Part shown: positions 1 to 7,727 of the stretch, one piece after another
How the letters are laid out: each line of letters opens with the position of its first letter
Position numbering within the stretch: the first letter of the stretch is position 1
Assembly: GCA_049296795.1 (NCBI GenBank)
Contig: JBAQTC010000014.1
Coordinates: 1 to 35,357 of the forward strand
From: CAXNKH01 sp049296795
GTDB lineage: Bacteria; Pseudomonadota; Gammaproteobacteria; Burkholderiales; Burkholderiaceae_C
Length of the DNA: 35,357 nucleotides
Reading direction: 5' to 3'
The notes under the pieces: model-generated
Seen by the model: only the letters and a program-made list of their open reading frames with translations
Database searches by the model: none
What the model was told of the DNA's origin: nothing
Made by a program: the position numbers and the translations under genes

Positions 1-222
1 GTGGTGCACTCAGCGCAGCGGCATCAAGGAGGAATTGTCGGCCCCAGGCCGACAAGGGGGACAGCCGCGGAGTTGAGTGCGCCGCTGCCCTGCTCCGTCT
101 CAGCTCGCGGGCAAGGGCTTCTGAAACGCCAGCGGATTTTCGTCAAAGATGTGACAGGGATTTAGCCTCGGTGGCAACCGCAAATCGAGCCTGGGCTGGA
201 GAACGGGCACCCAATCCACCGG
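1..222 (+). repeat. Copy 1 of a 222-bp direct repeat carrying palindrome A (left-truncated by the window edge)
   Basis: This stretch is repeated in the same orientation at 2301-2522 with four mismatches by eye. Its first 96 bp are the right-hand 90% of an A-type palindrome with a perfect 9-bp hairpin at 35-55 (TTGTCGGCC, loop CCA, GGCCGACAA). Bases 97-222 are shared flank with no recognisable gene. Weaker similarity continues to about 275, where the downstream gene's stop codon lies (276-278). Confidence 0.9.
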
Positions 223-275
223 CCTTGCCCACACCTATGCACGCATCTGGTTTTGAGCAATTTCACGCCATCACC

Positions 276-1961
276 TCAAAACTGGGTCAGCAACTCTCCG
301 GCCAAGGGGGCCGTCTGACACAGACCCTGGCTGTCGGCCACCAGCGTTCCGTTGACCCAGACCCCGTGCACGCCTAGCGCGTCGGTGGTCAGGCGCGCTG
401 CGCCGCCGGGCAAATCGAAAACCCGGCGTTTGGCAGAGCGGCCCACCAACGCGGGGTCAAACAACAACAAGTCAGCGGCCCAACCAACCCGAATCTGGCC
501 CCGATCCTGCATGCCAAAAATGTGTGCCGGTTGCGAGGTCAAGCGGCGCACCGCATCGGCCAGACCCATGACGCCGAGCTCACGCACCCAATGCCCCAAC
601 AGGTGCAGACCAAAGCCTGCGTCGTTGAAAAAAGTCAGATGAGCCCCCGCATCACTGAGTGACACCAGGCTGTGCGGGTGATTCAGCATGCGGCCTACGG
701 CTTCAACGTCGCTGTTGAGCAGCTGGGCCGTGAACACGGTTTCCAGATCCTCCGACAATGCCAAGTCGAGCATCACGTCCAGCGGATCCAGACCCCGTTC
801 GTTGGCGATTTGTTGCACCGAACATTGCTCCAAAACGGCGTTCTCGCTGCGACTGGTTTGCACCACATGGACTTTGTCCCACTCGTTGTTGAACAGCCGG
901 AACGTGGCGGGGCTGACCAGTTCTTGGCGCACGCCTTGGCGAAATTGGGGGTCGGCCAGTACCTGCTTGAGCGCTGCACCGGACAACCCCAGCGCGGGTT
1001 TCCAGCTTTGCAAACCTTCCACCGGATACGGCGAGGCCAAAGTGAAGTCCATGGTCAAGGGGCAGCACGACACCTGACCGATCAGCTTGCGGCCACGGGT
1101 ATTGGCCGCACTGATGGCTTCGAGATCCTTGAACACCGCGTTCGGGTTGGTGCTGTTGTGCAGCAGCGCAGCGATCATGACCGGGCGACCCGACTGCGCC
1201 GCCATGTCTTCGAGCAGGGCCACCGGCATCTGCCCGCCCTTGGTCACCATGTAAACGCCTTTGCCCTGCTCTCCCATAGCCTGAATCAAGGCCATCATCT
1301 CGGCATCGCTGGCCAAGCGCGAGGGCATGGGCAGACCGCCTTCGCCATTGTGGGCGGGGCTGGTACTGCTGGCGAAACCAACGGCACCAGCGGCCATGGC
1401 TTGGCGCACCAGATCGGCCATCTGGTCAATCTCCTCAGCGCTTGCAGCGCGCTGTCCCGCTTGCTCGCCCATCACCCAGGTGCGAATCGACGAATGACCG
1501 ACATAGGCCGCAATATTGACTGCGCTGCCTTTGCGCCGCAATAAATCCAGGTACTCGGGAAAGGTCTCAAAACCCCAATCGATGCCCTGGCGCAGCACAT
1601 CGATCGACATGCCTTCGACTTGCGTCAAATTGCGCATGGTGAGGTCGCGATCAGCCGGTTTGCACGGCGCAATGGTGAAGCCGCAGTTGCCGATGACCGC
1701 TGTCGTCACGCCCATGGCGGGGGAGGGACGGACATAAGGATCCCAGGTGATCTGGGCATCAAAATGGGTATGGCTGTCGATGATGCCGGGCATCAGGGCC
1801 AGACCCTGGGCCTCGATCACCTGTTTGGTATCGTGGAGCAGATTCTGTCCGATGGCTGCAATCTTGCCATTCTGAACCAAGACATCCTGCTGGACAGGAT
1901 CAGCCCCGGTTCCGTCATACAGCAGCGCGTTGTGAATCAGAAAATCTGGAGTCGTCGTCAT
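276..1961 (-). CDS. Amidohydrolase of the N-acyl-D-amino-acid deacylase (D-aminoacylase) group, divergent
   Basis: A 561-residue cytoplasmic amidohydrolase (COG3653-like) expected to hydrolyse an amide or N-acyl bond using bound metal. The N-terminal beta-sandwich leads into MPGIIDSHTHFD, with metal-type histidines at 64 and 66, then GNCGF with Cys93, the position of the zinc-bridging Cys in D-aminoacylases. SDAGAH follows, with Asp437 as likely general base, and a C-terminal sandwich strand (ADLLLFDP). The family motifs THxR and SHxK, which normally supply two zinc histidines, are not there: the THxR position reads VTKGG around 239-243, while His268 might replace the second. The substrate is therefore uncertain. 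The ATG at 1961 has only a weak ribosome site. A paralogue lies at 24903-26591. The gene stands alone between two direct repeats, so its promoter probably lies in 1962-2080. Confidence 0.85.
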   Translation of the reverse strand: MTTTPDFLIHNALLYDGTGADPVQQDVLVQNGKIAAIGQNLLHDTKQVIEAQGLALMPGIIDSHTHFDAQITWDPYVRPSPAMGVTTAVIGNCGFTIAPCKPADRDLTMRNLTQVEGMSIDVLRQGIDWGFETFPEYLDLLRRKGSAVNIAAYVGHSSIRTWVMGEQAGQRAASAEEIDQMADLVRQAMAAGAVGFASSTSPAHNGEGGLPMPSRLASDAEMMALIQAMGEQGKGVYMVTKGGQMPVALLEDMAAQSGRPVMIAALLHNSTNPNAVFKDLEAISAANTRGRKLIGQVSCCPLTMDFTLASPYPVEGLQSWKPALGLSGAALKQVLADPQFRQGVRQELVSPATFRLFNNEWDKVHVVQTSRSENAVLEQCSVQQIANERGLDPLDVMLDLALSEDLETVFTAQLLNSDVEAVGRMLNHPHSLVSLSDAGAHLTFFNDAGFGLHLLGHWVRELGVMGLADAVRRLTSQPAHIFGMQDRGQIRVGWAADLLLFDPALVGRSAKRRVFDLPGGAARLTTDALGVHGVWVNGTLVADSQGLCQTAPLAGELLTQF

Positions 1962-2158
1962 GGTGTCGCGTGTCGCCCAAAAATAATTAAACGTTCATTC
2001 TAATGACCACCCCCATGCCAGCGCCTAGCGCCACGCGGGCGAGTTTTTTGGACTTCACTTCCAAGAACTCACATTGCCAAATGGGCGGGCGGCGTGGCTG
2101 TCCTGCTCCGGGACAGTCTGCTTACCGCTGCAGGGATGCTGGTTGAATGCTGGTGTGC

Positions 2159-2246
2159 GCCCAGGCGCTTGGGGTGGGCAGCTGCGCGGCTGTCCCCCGG
2201 CCTTTGGCCTTGATGCCGCTGCGCCGTCCACCCCAAACACCAGGGC
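2159..2246. repeat. Palindrome B1 (half of a REPIN-like doublet)
   Basis: An 88-nt imperfect palindrome. The outer arms 2159-2177 and 2228-2246 pair over 19 positions with one mismatch and two G-T wobbles. The tip is GGCC-TTT-GGCC at 2199-2209. Its core reads, in reverse, the same unit as palindrome A (GCGCAGCGGCATCAAGG and GGGGGACAGCC), so B1 and A2 are head-to-head copies of one motif. The same element occurs inverted at 22905-22998. Confidence 0.85.
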
Positions 2247-2289
2247 GTCAAGCAGGTTCGGTATTTGGCGTTGGAAAACCCGACACGCA

Positions 2290-2396
2290 GGAGCAGGGCA
2301 GTGGTGCACTCAGCGCAGCGGCATCAAGGAGGAATTGTCGGCCCCAGGCCGACAAGGGGGACAGCCGCGGAGTTGAGTGCGCCGCTGCCCTGCTCC
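2290..2396. repeat. Palindrome A2 (half of a REPIN-like doublet)
   Basis: A 107-nt near-palindrome. The outer arms start GGAGCAGGGCAGTGGTGC and end GCCGCTGCCCTGCTCC, pairing over about 23 positions with two wobbles. The apical stem TTGTCGGCC / GGCCGACAA is at 2335-2355. Other copies lie at 1-96 and 26763-26869, with a core-only copy reversed at 22771-22834. No T tract follows, so a simple terminator role is unlikely. Confidence 0.88.
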
Positions 2397-2522
2397 GTCT
2401 CAGCTCGCGAGCAAGGGCTTCTGAAACCCTAGCGGATTTTCGTCAAAGATGTGACAGGGATTTAGCCTCTGTGGCAACCGCAAATCGAGCCTGGGCTGGA
2501 GAACGGGCACCCAATCCACCGG
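2301..2522 (+). repeat. Copy 2 of the 222-bp direct repeat
   Basis: This matches 1-222 with four base differences by eye (near 2410, two around 2428-2430, and 2470). The pair brackets the amidohydrolase gene in direct orientation at a 2.3-kb offset, which makes that gene a candidate for deletion or amplification by homologous recombination. Confidence 0.9.
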
Positions 2523-2709
2523 TCCTCGCCAACACCATCGCGCGCAAAGGATTTGTGCAGTTTCACGCCAGCACCTTGCGCTAGGCGGGCGGCGTGGCTG
2601 TCCTGCTCCGGCTCAGCTTACGGACTCACCAACTCGGTAGAAACCCGATTGACGAGGACTTTGATCCTCCCTACATTGGGTCCACTCTTCGTTATCACCC
2701 CACAGCGAC

Positions 2710-3819
2710 ATGTCCCTTGCCTCCCCTGCAACAACCAACCCATCCCCCTTTCTGACTCTGCACGAACTGGTCAAAAAAGCTCACCAAAAACTAAGCAAGG
2801 ACAACTGGGACTACATCGTTGGCGGCACCGAAACCGAGACCGGTGTCAAACGCAACCGCTTGGCACTCGATTCAATCGCTTTTCGTCCCAGAATTCTGCG
2901 CGACGTGAGCCGGATCGACCCGTCCACCCCATTTTTAGGGCGCAAACTGCGCCTGCCCTTGGTGCTGGCACCAGTCGGCAGCCTGGAACTGTTCACTGCG
3001 CAGGCCGGCCTCGATTCAGCGCAGGCTGCAGCCCAATTTGGTGTGGCGCATATGTTGAGCTCAGTGTGCGAGCCCGGTCTGCAAGCCGTTGCCGAGCAAG
3101 CGCCCGAGGCGCTGCGAATTTTTCAACTCTATGTTCATGGCGACGCCCAATGGGTTGACGACAAGGTCGAACGCGCCATCGCGGCGGGTTACTCGGCTTT
3201 TTGTCTGACCGTCGATACCGCCTTGTACAGCCGGCGCGAGCGCGACATGGCCAAACGCAATATTCGGCGCAGTGTGGTTCCGGGTCGGGAATACCAAGCG
3301 GCGTTTGCATGGCAGGACATTGAACGAATCAAAAGCAAATACCCCATTCCACTGATTCTCAAAGGCATCGCCACCGCAGAAGACGCGTTGCTGGCGCTCG
3401 ACTATGGGGTTGACATGATTTACGTCTCCAACCACGGCGGGCGTCAACTCGATCATGGTCGCGGCAGCATGGATGTGTTGCCCGAAATTGTTGCAGCCGT
3501 TGACCGCCGCGTCCCGATCATGATCGATGGCGGTTTCAACCGGGGCACCGATATCGTCAAAGCCCTTGCTGCTGGTGCCGATCTGGTCGGAATCGGTCGC
3601 ATGCAATGCCTGGGTTTGGCCGCTGATGGCCAGGATGGTCTGGTGCGCATGCTGGAAATTTTGGAACAGGAAGTCCGGATTTGCTTAGGCCTGCTTGGCG
3701 TGAACAACTGGGACGAACTCAACCCCAGTTATTTGCACGCGGCGCCCGCCGTCGAACCGGCTCATGCCCTGAGCGCTTTCCCTTTGATGTCGATCAATGG
3801 GGATAAAGTTTTTTACTAG
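2710..3819 (+). CDS. FMN-dependent alpha-hydroxy-acid oxidase/dehydrogenase (LldD / glycolate oxidase family)
   Basis: A 369-residue TIM-barrel flavoenzyme oxidising an L-2-hydroxy acid to a 2-oxo acid. All family landmarks are visible: Tyr36 in YIVGG, FMN strand LAPVG near 87-90, Tyr141 in QLYVH, Asp169 in TVDT, Lys218 in LILKG, the active-site His242 and Arg245 in SNHGGRQ, and the phosphate-binding DGGFNRGTD at 273-281 with GIGR at 294-297. The length is normal for the family and no transmembrane segment is seen, so it is probably soluble or peripheral. It could be an L-lactate, mandelate or glycolate-type enzyme; the substrate cannot be read from sequence. Bug1 follows eight bases after the stop, with its ribosome site overlapping the TAG stop. 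This argues for co-translation and for the Bug ligand being the hydroxy acid or its precursor. Confidence 0.9.
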   Translation: MSLASPATTNPSPFLTLHELVKKAHQKLSKDNWDYIVGGTETETGVKRNRLALDSIAFRPRILRDVSRIDPSTPFLGRKLRLPLVLAPVGSLELFTAQAGLDSAQAAAQFGVAHMLSSVCEPGLQAVAEQAPEALRIFQLYVHGDAQWVDDKVERAIAAGYSAFCLTVDTALYSRRERDMAKRNIRRSVVPGREYQAAFAWQDIERIKSKYPIPLILKGIATAEDALLALDYGVDMIYVSNHGGRQLDHGRGSMDVLPEIVAAVDRRVPIMIDGGFNRGTDIVKALAAGADLVGIGRMQCLGLAADGQDGLVRMLEILEQEVRICLGLLGVNNWDELNPSYLHAAPAVEPAHALSAFPLMSINGDKVFY

Positions 3820-3827
3820 GAGATGTC

Positions 3828-4793
3828 ATGCTCTTGAAGTCCTTCTGGCTCACTCTACTTCTGATGTTGTCCCCCGCGCTGGTCGCGCAGACGCAGGGTC
3901 ATTACCCGAGCAAACCGGTCAGATTAATCGTTCCGTTCCCGGCCGGTCAAGCCACCGACATCGTCGCGCGCTTAATGGCCGAAAGTCTGGCCAAAATCTG
4001 GGGCCAGCAAGTCTATGTCGAGAACCGTTCTGGAGTTCCCGGCATGGTCGCCGGACGTGACGCTGCGCCCGATGGCTACACCATCACGCTGGGCACCAGC
4101 GGAACTCTGGCTGTGAACCCCGCGGTATTCTCCAAGTTGCCTTACGACACCAATCGTGATTTTGTCCTGCTCAATGGCGCTGCCATTGCGCCCATGGTCT
4201 TGGTGGCCAACCCTGGACTGCCTTTTAACAACCTGAAAGACTTGATCGATGCGGCCAGACGAGAGCCGGGCAAATTCAATTTGGGTTATGGCGGCGTCAA
4301 CAACACCCAGCATCTTGGGGGCGAGTTGTTCAAGTACCGGGTCGGCATTGATCTAGTCGGTGTGAACTACAAAGGAAGCGCAGCGGCGGTCACTGATTTG
4401 CTGGGCGGACAAATTCCCTTGCTGGTCGATAGCCTGGCGGCCACGCTGCCGCACATCAAGTCGGGAAAAATAAAACCTTTGGCCAGCTTTACCTTGCAAC
4501 GCTTGCCACAGCTACCCGATTTACCCACCGTCGCCGAACTGGGCTACCCGGGTTTTGAAGGCGTGGGCTGGGCCGGCCTGGTGTTGCCCAAAGGCACACC
4601 GAACGATCTGGTGGAAAAAATTGGCGCCGATATACGCCGGGTACTGGACGAACCCCTGATGCGCGAGCGCATCCTGGAGCGCGGCATGGTGGCCGACCCA
4701 CGCGGCCCCAAGGAGTGGGGAGACTTTGTCAGCGCCGAGGTCGTGAAATGGTCCGAAGCAGCCAAACGCGCCAACCTCAAGGCAGCCGATTGA
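3828..4793 (+). CDS. Bug-family periplasmic solute receptor (TctC-type), Bug1
   Basis: A 321-residue extracytoplasmic receptor of the tripartite tricarboxylate transporter type. Residues 1-20 form a signal peptide (hydrophobic LTLLLMLSPALVAQ). The mature protein has the Bug start YPSKPVRLIVPFPAG, then GQATD where the family usually has GGxxD, the APDGYT turn near 80, a VNYKGS segment in the second lobe and the LPTVAELGYPGFEG strand. It is translationally linked to the upstream FMN oxidase through the AGGAG ribosome site overlapping that gene's stop. No TctA or TctB is nearby, so it must share permease subunits or act otherwise. Its last 17 bases overlap the 3' end of the convergent acyl-CoA synthetase gene. 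Confidence 0.93.
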   Translation: MLLKSFWLTLLLMLSPALVAQTQGHYPSKPVRLIVPFPAGQATDIVARLMAESLAKIWGQQVYVENRSGVPGMVAGRDAAPDGYTITLGTSGTLAVNPAVFSKLPYDTNRDFVLLNGAAIAPMVLVANPGLPFNNLKDLIDAARREPGKFNLGYGGVNNTQHLGGELFKYRVGIDLVGVNYKGSAAAVTDLLGGQIPLLVDSLAATLPHIKSGKIKPLASFTLQRLPQLPDLPTVAELGYPGFEGVGWAGLVLPKGTPNDLVEKIGADIRRVLDEPLMRERILERGMVADPRGPKEWGDFVSAEVVKWSEAAKRANLKAAD

Positions 4794-6345
4794 GTTGCAA
4801 TGCGTTGTCAATCAGCCGCAATTCGGGATAGGGTCCGTCGAACAACTGATGGGTTTTTAGGATCAGTTGACTAACTTTTTTGCGGCTTAGCTTGCCCTGG
4901 GGATTGCGTGGCAACTCAGGAACCGCCAAGTAAATCCGAGGCCGCTTGTGGCGAGACATGGAGGCCAGCAATTGTTGCGCTGCATCGATCCAGCCCTCAG
5001 CGCCATGCTCGGCTACCGCAACAATCACTTCACCCCAGTAATCCGAGGCGACTGAAGTGACGCAGATTTGTCCGCATCGGGTGTTGCCCGACAAAACCGC
5101 TTCGATTTCATCGGGATTGACCCGGTAGCCGCCGGTCTTAATCACATCAGCGATTCGACCCGTCAAAATCAAACGTCCCTGATCATCGAAATAACCCAGA
5201 TCGCCTGTGGCATGCCAACCCTCAGGGCCATGAGCCACGAAGCCATTTTGATCGATCAGACCATCGGACATTTGAGGGGCGCGCAACGATATTTCCCCAT
5301 CTTGAATCTCACCGTCAAGCGCGTCCGCGACGGGTTCGGCAATCCGTATTTCAACGCCAGGCGCTGGCCAACCCACACCGGCACCCCGCTGTTTTTCTTT
5401 GAAAAATGCCTCGGTCTGTTGCGGTGTTGAAATCGTGATCGGGTTGATGCATTCCGATTTCCCGTAAGTCACCCGGACGACCGGGCCGAACATGCGTGAG
5501 GCTTTCTCATAAAGGGCCGCGGTCAGCGCCTGGGTCCCTGTAAATATGCATCGAACGCCAGAAAAAATTTGCCCCTCAAAAGCTGTCGTGATCTTGGCCA
5601 AAACGGTGGGCGGCGCAAAAATGGCCTTCAATTGGCCCGCTGCTAACAGGGGCTGCAGGCGTTGAATATTCACCCCATCGAGCAGGACCACTTCAGCACC
5701 AAAATCACACCAGGCGAAGGTCAGCAGAGATGCACCGTGAACAAACGGTGTCATCAACACGATGCGTGCACCGGGATGCGGCACGAAGGGCAACGTGGAT
5801 TTTTGCACTTGCTCACCGATCCAACGCCGACCGTGGCTGTAAATAACGCCCTTGGGTTTCCCCGTGGTGCCCGAAGTAAACAAAATTCTTCCGGGAAGCT
5901 CAGACGCAATCGCCGGCAGAACCATTCCTTCATCTTCCATTTCGATCGCGCCAATATCCTGTGCTTGCAGGCCCAGGGCTTGGAGCCCACTGACTTTATC
6001 GTTCAAGGTCAGCACCCTATTGAATTTTGCAAGTTTGGCGCACCAGGCAATTTCCTCTGAGGTATAGCTCCAACTCATCGGCACCTCGGTGGCACCGGTC
6101 AAGCGAATGCCGTAAGCAACCCAAACTGCATCAATCCCATTGGGCAGCAAACTCGCAAGCGCTTGACCCGGCTTGATGCCGTGTTTGATCAGGTTTACGG
6201 CCAGGCCATGCGCGCGTTCACTGAGTTGACGGTAGCTCAGGCGCTGGTTCAGTCCGTCAAAGACCGCTGGCGAATCGCCATAGCGATCAGCCAGCAGACG
6301 AAGATTTTCAGACCAAGCAACCGTCACAGGCAAGACCTTGTCCAT
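4777..6345 (-). CDS. AMP-forming acyl-CoA synthetase (ANL superfamily)
   Basis: A 522-residue cytoplasmic ligase that would activate a carboxylic acid to its CoA thioester through an acyl-adenylate. The P-loop LFTSGTTGKPKG is at 155-166, YGKSE at 294-298 is the A5 region, TGDLGYFDDQGRLILTGR at 380-397 holds the hinge and ribose-binding Asp, GGYRVNPDEIE is at 405-415, and Lys485 in NPQGKLSRKK is the catalytic lysine. Its ATG abuts the stop of the MmgE/PrpD gene (stop and start touch), so it is the third gene of a minus-strand operon. Its end overlaps Bug1 by 17 bases. The specificity is unknown; the neighbouring acyl-CoA dehydrogenase suggests the product is then desaturated. Confidence 0.92.
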   Translation of the reverse strand: MDKVLPVTVAWSENLRLLADRYGDSPAVFDGLNQRLSYRQLSERAHGLAVNLIKHGIKPGQALASLLPNGIDAVWVAYGIRLTGATEVPMSWSYTSEEIAWCAKLAKFNRVLTLNDKVSGLQALGLQAQDIGAIEMEDEGMVLPAIASELPGRILFTSGTTGKPKGVIYSHGRRWIGEQVQKSTLPFVPHPGARIVLMTPFVHGASLLTFAWCDFGAEVVLLDGVNIQRLQPLLAAGQLKAIFAPPTVLAKITTAFEGQIFSGVRCIFTGTQALTAALYEKASRMFGPVVRVTYGKSECINPITISTPQQTEAFFKEKQRGAGVGWPAPGVEIRIAEPVADALDGEIQDGEISLRAPQMSDGLIDQNGFVAHGPEGWHATGDLGYFDDQGRLILTGRIADVIKTGGYRVNPDEIEAVLSGNTRCGQICVTSVASDYWGEVIVAVAEHGAEGWIDAAQQLLASMSRHKRPRIYLAVPELPRNPQGKLSRKKVSQLILKTHQLFDGPYPELRLIDNALQLNRLP

Positions 6346-7704
6346 TCAAGCGCAAGTCGCCATTTGCTGCAAGGAACCGAGCTCGCTCAAACGGGACAAG
6401 TTATTGAACAGTTCCCTATTGTTCAGCCCTTCAATGCCGGCTGTGCAATCCAAAAATTTGGATTGCAGCTCTGACCCCTGTAGCGGCAGCATGGCATTGC
6501 CCCGGGCGAACCGGATAGCACCCGACTCAAATGACCGCCCGTCGTGCAACTCGATGCGCACCGTGTCGTTCATGGCAAAGATCGGTTCAATCGGACAGAC
6601 CGTGTCAACGATAGAAATTTCAACCCTGGGCATGAGCTGTCGGATACCGGGTTCAGCTACAAATTGGTCGGTTAATTCAGACAGTCCAACCTTGCCAGCG
6701 AACAAGGCACTGGCAACAGCAAACTCCAGACTGAACTTGGCCTCCAGTCCAGTTTCAGGCGAATGGTTGCGCAACATCGATGCCTGTGCTGGCCCGATTT
6801 GGGTCTTGATGGTTTTGACATCTTGCACCTTGAACCCATGTTCGCGGCGCAAATCCAGTACCCCGTCTATCACGCGATGTGTGGCATAACAAGTGGGGTA
6901 TTTTTTAATCGATAGACCTGAATCCAGAATTCGCAATGTTTGCCCCAGGGTCGATGCCGATCGTGTCCGATCGACGGCTTGTTTGGGCGAGAGAGCTGAC
7001 AAATAACCTGCCGGGTGCTCAACCGCATCGGGCGCAGCCGTCAGACCCGCTGCCGCCAAGCGCACTGCTTCAATCGCGTTGGAGGCGGCTCGTCCGGCAT
7101 GAAACGGTTTGGTCATGGTGCCAAAATTCGCAACCAAGCCAGCGGCCATGCTGCAGGCCAAGGCGATCGCATGCTGACAGGTCTTGGCGGCTAAACCATT
7201 CAAGTGAGCCACAGCGGCGGCGGCGGCCACCGTGCCCAGCACCGCTGTCGGATGCCAACCCTTGAGGTGATAAGCGTCAGACTCGCGGCCAGCGAGCTCG
7301 GCCCACACTTCGTAGCCCACCAGATAAGCCCGCAGCGCATCTTCGCCCGTCAAACCCAGGCGCTGGCCTTCGGCCAGAATCGCCGGAACCAGGACGGTGC
7401 TGGGATGACCCCTCAGGGCCACATCATCAAAATCAAGCGCATGGCCCGCCGTTGCATTGATCAAGGCTGCGTCTGCGCTGGCGGCTTTTTGCGGCCCGAA
7501 TAAAACGAAGGCTTCAGCAGCCTGGGACTGCCGGGCCGCGACATAGTGTTGAACGATCTTCACAACCGGTTCATGGCGCCCGGCCAGCATGGTCCCTATG
7601 GTGTCGATGAAGCCCGATTGCACGATCTCTACAACTCGAGGGGGAAGCTTCGGGAAATTGGGTTGATGGGTGAAATTCGCCAATTCAGCAGTCAGACTTG
7701 TCAT
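6346..7704 (-). CDS. MmgE/PrpD family protein (2-methylcitrate dehydratase / decarboxylase-like)
   Basis: A 452-residue protein of the family that includes 2-methylcitrate dehydratase, iminodisuccinate epimerase and cis-aconitate decarboxylase, all acting on di- or tricarboxylates. LDFDDVALRGHPS (residues 90-102, with Asp-rich turn and His100) and GWHPTAVLGT (His151) are the expected active-site segments. The ATG at 7704 is preferred, with AAGG seven bases upstream; the reading frame extends to a TTG at 7731 overlapping the previous stop. No prpB or prpC is present, which argues against a 2-methylcitrate cycle. Between an acyl-CoA dehydrogenase and an acyl-CoA synthetase, it more likely hydrates, dehydrates or decarboxylates an acid intermediate. 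Confidence 0.88.
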   Translation of the reverse strand: MTSLTAELANFTHQPNFPKLPPRVVEIVQSGFIDTIGTMLAGRHEPVVKIVQHYVAARQSQAAEAFVLFGPQKAASADAALINATAGHALDFDDVALRGHPSTVLVPAILAEGQRLGLTGEDALRAYLVGYEVWAELAGRESDAYHLKGWHPTAVLGTVAAAAAVAHLNGLAAKTCQHAIALACSMAAGLVANFGTMTKPFHAGRAASNAIEAVRLAAAGLTAAPDAVEHPAGYLSALSPKQAVDRTRSASTLGQTLRILDSGLSIKKYPTCYATHRVIDGVLDLRREHGFKVQDVKTIKTQIGPAQASMLRNHSPETGLEAKFSLEFAVASALFAGKVGLSELTDQFVAEPGIRQLMPRVEISIVDTVCPIEPIFAMNDTVRIELHDGRSFESGAIRFARGNAMLPLQGSELQSKFLDCTAGIEGLNNRELFNNLSRLSELGSLQQMATCA

Positions 7705-7727
7705 AGAGGGCCTTGGATGGAGTTGCT

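Larger units (their letters stand above)
1962..2709. other. 748-bp intergenic block: repeat composite and upstream regions of two divergent genes
   Basis: Between the amidohydrolase start and the FMN oxidase start there is no convincing gene. A plus-strand reading frame at 2147-2584 is made only of repeat sequence. The block holds a short repeated unit (2083-2111 and 2584-2611, reading GGCGGGCGGCGTGGCTGTCC and on), palindrome B1 (2159-2246), palindrome A2 (2290-2396) and the second copy of the 222-bp direct repeat. The 98 bp before 2710 show no clear promoter or strong ribosome site. Confidence 0.75.

Noticed and set aside
672..1544. A 290-codon plus-strand reading frame opposite the first amidohydrolase
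   Set aside because: It lies wholly antisense to a well-supported gene with family motifs and has no recognisable domain; long antisense frames are common at this base composition.
2290..2396. Palindrome A as an intrinsic terminator
   Set aside because: No T tract follows on either side, and the same element occurs between co-directional genes of one operon (22771-22998).
2147..2584. A 145-codon frame over the repeat block, and similar short frames at 171-377 and 22687-23088
   Set aside because: They consist of palindromic repeat sequence or of its junctions with neighbouring genes, and no domain is seen; frames across such repeats are incidental.
1..2625. CRISPR array
   Set aside because: The repeats are long, few and irregularly spaced, without regular short repeat-spacer units or cas genes.
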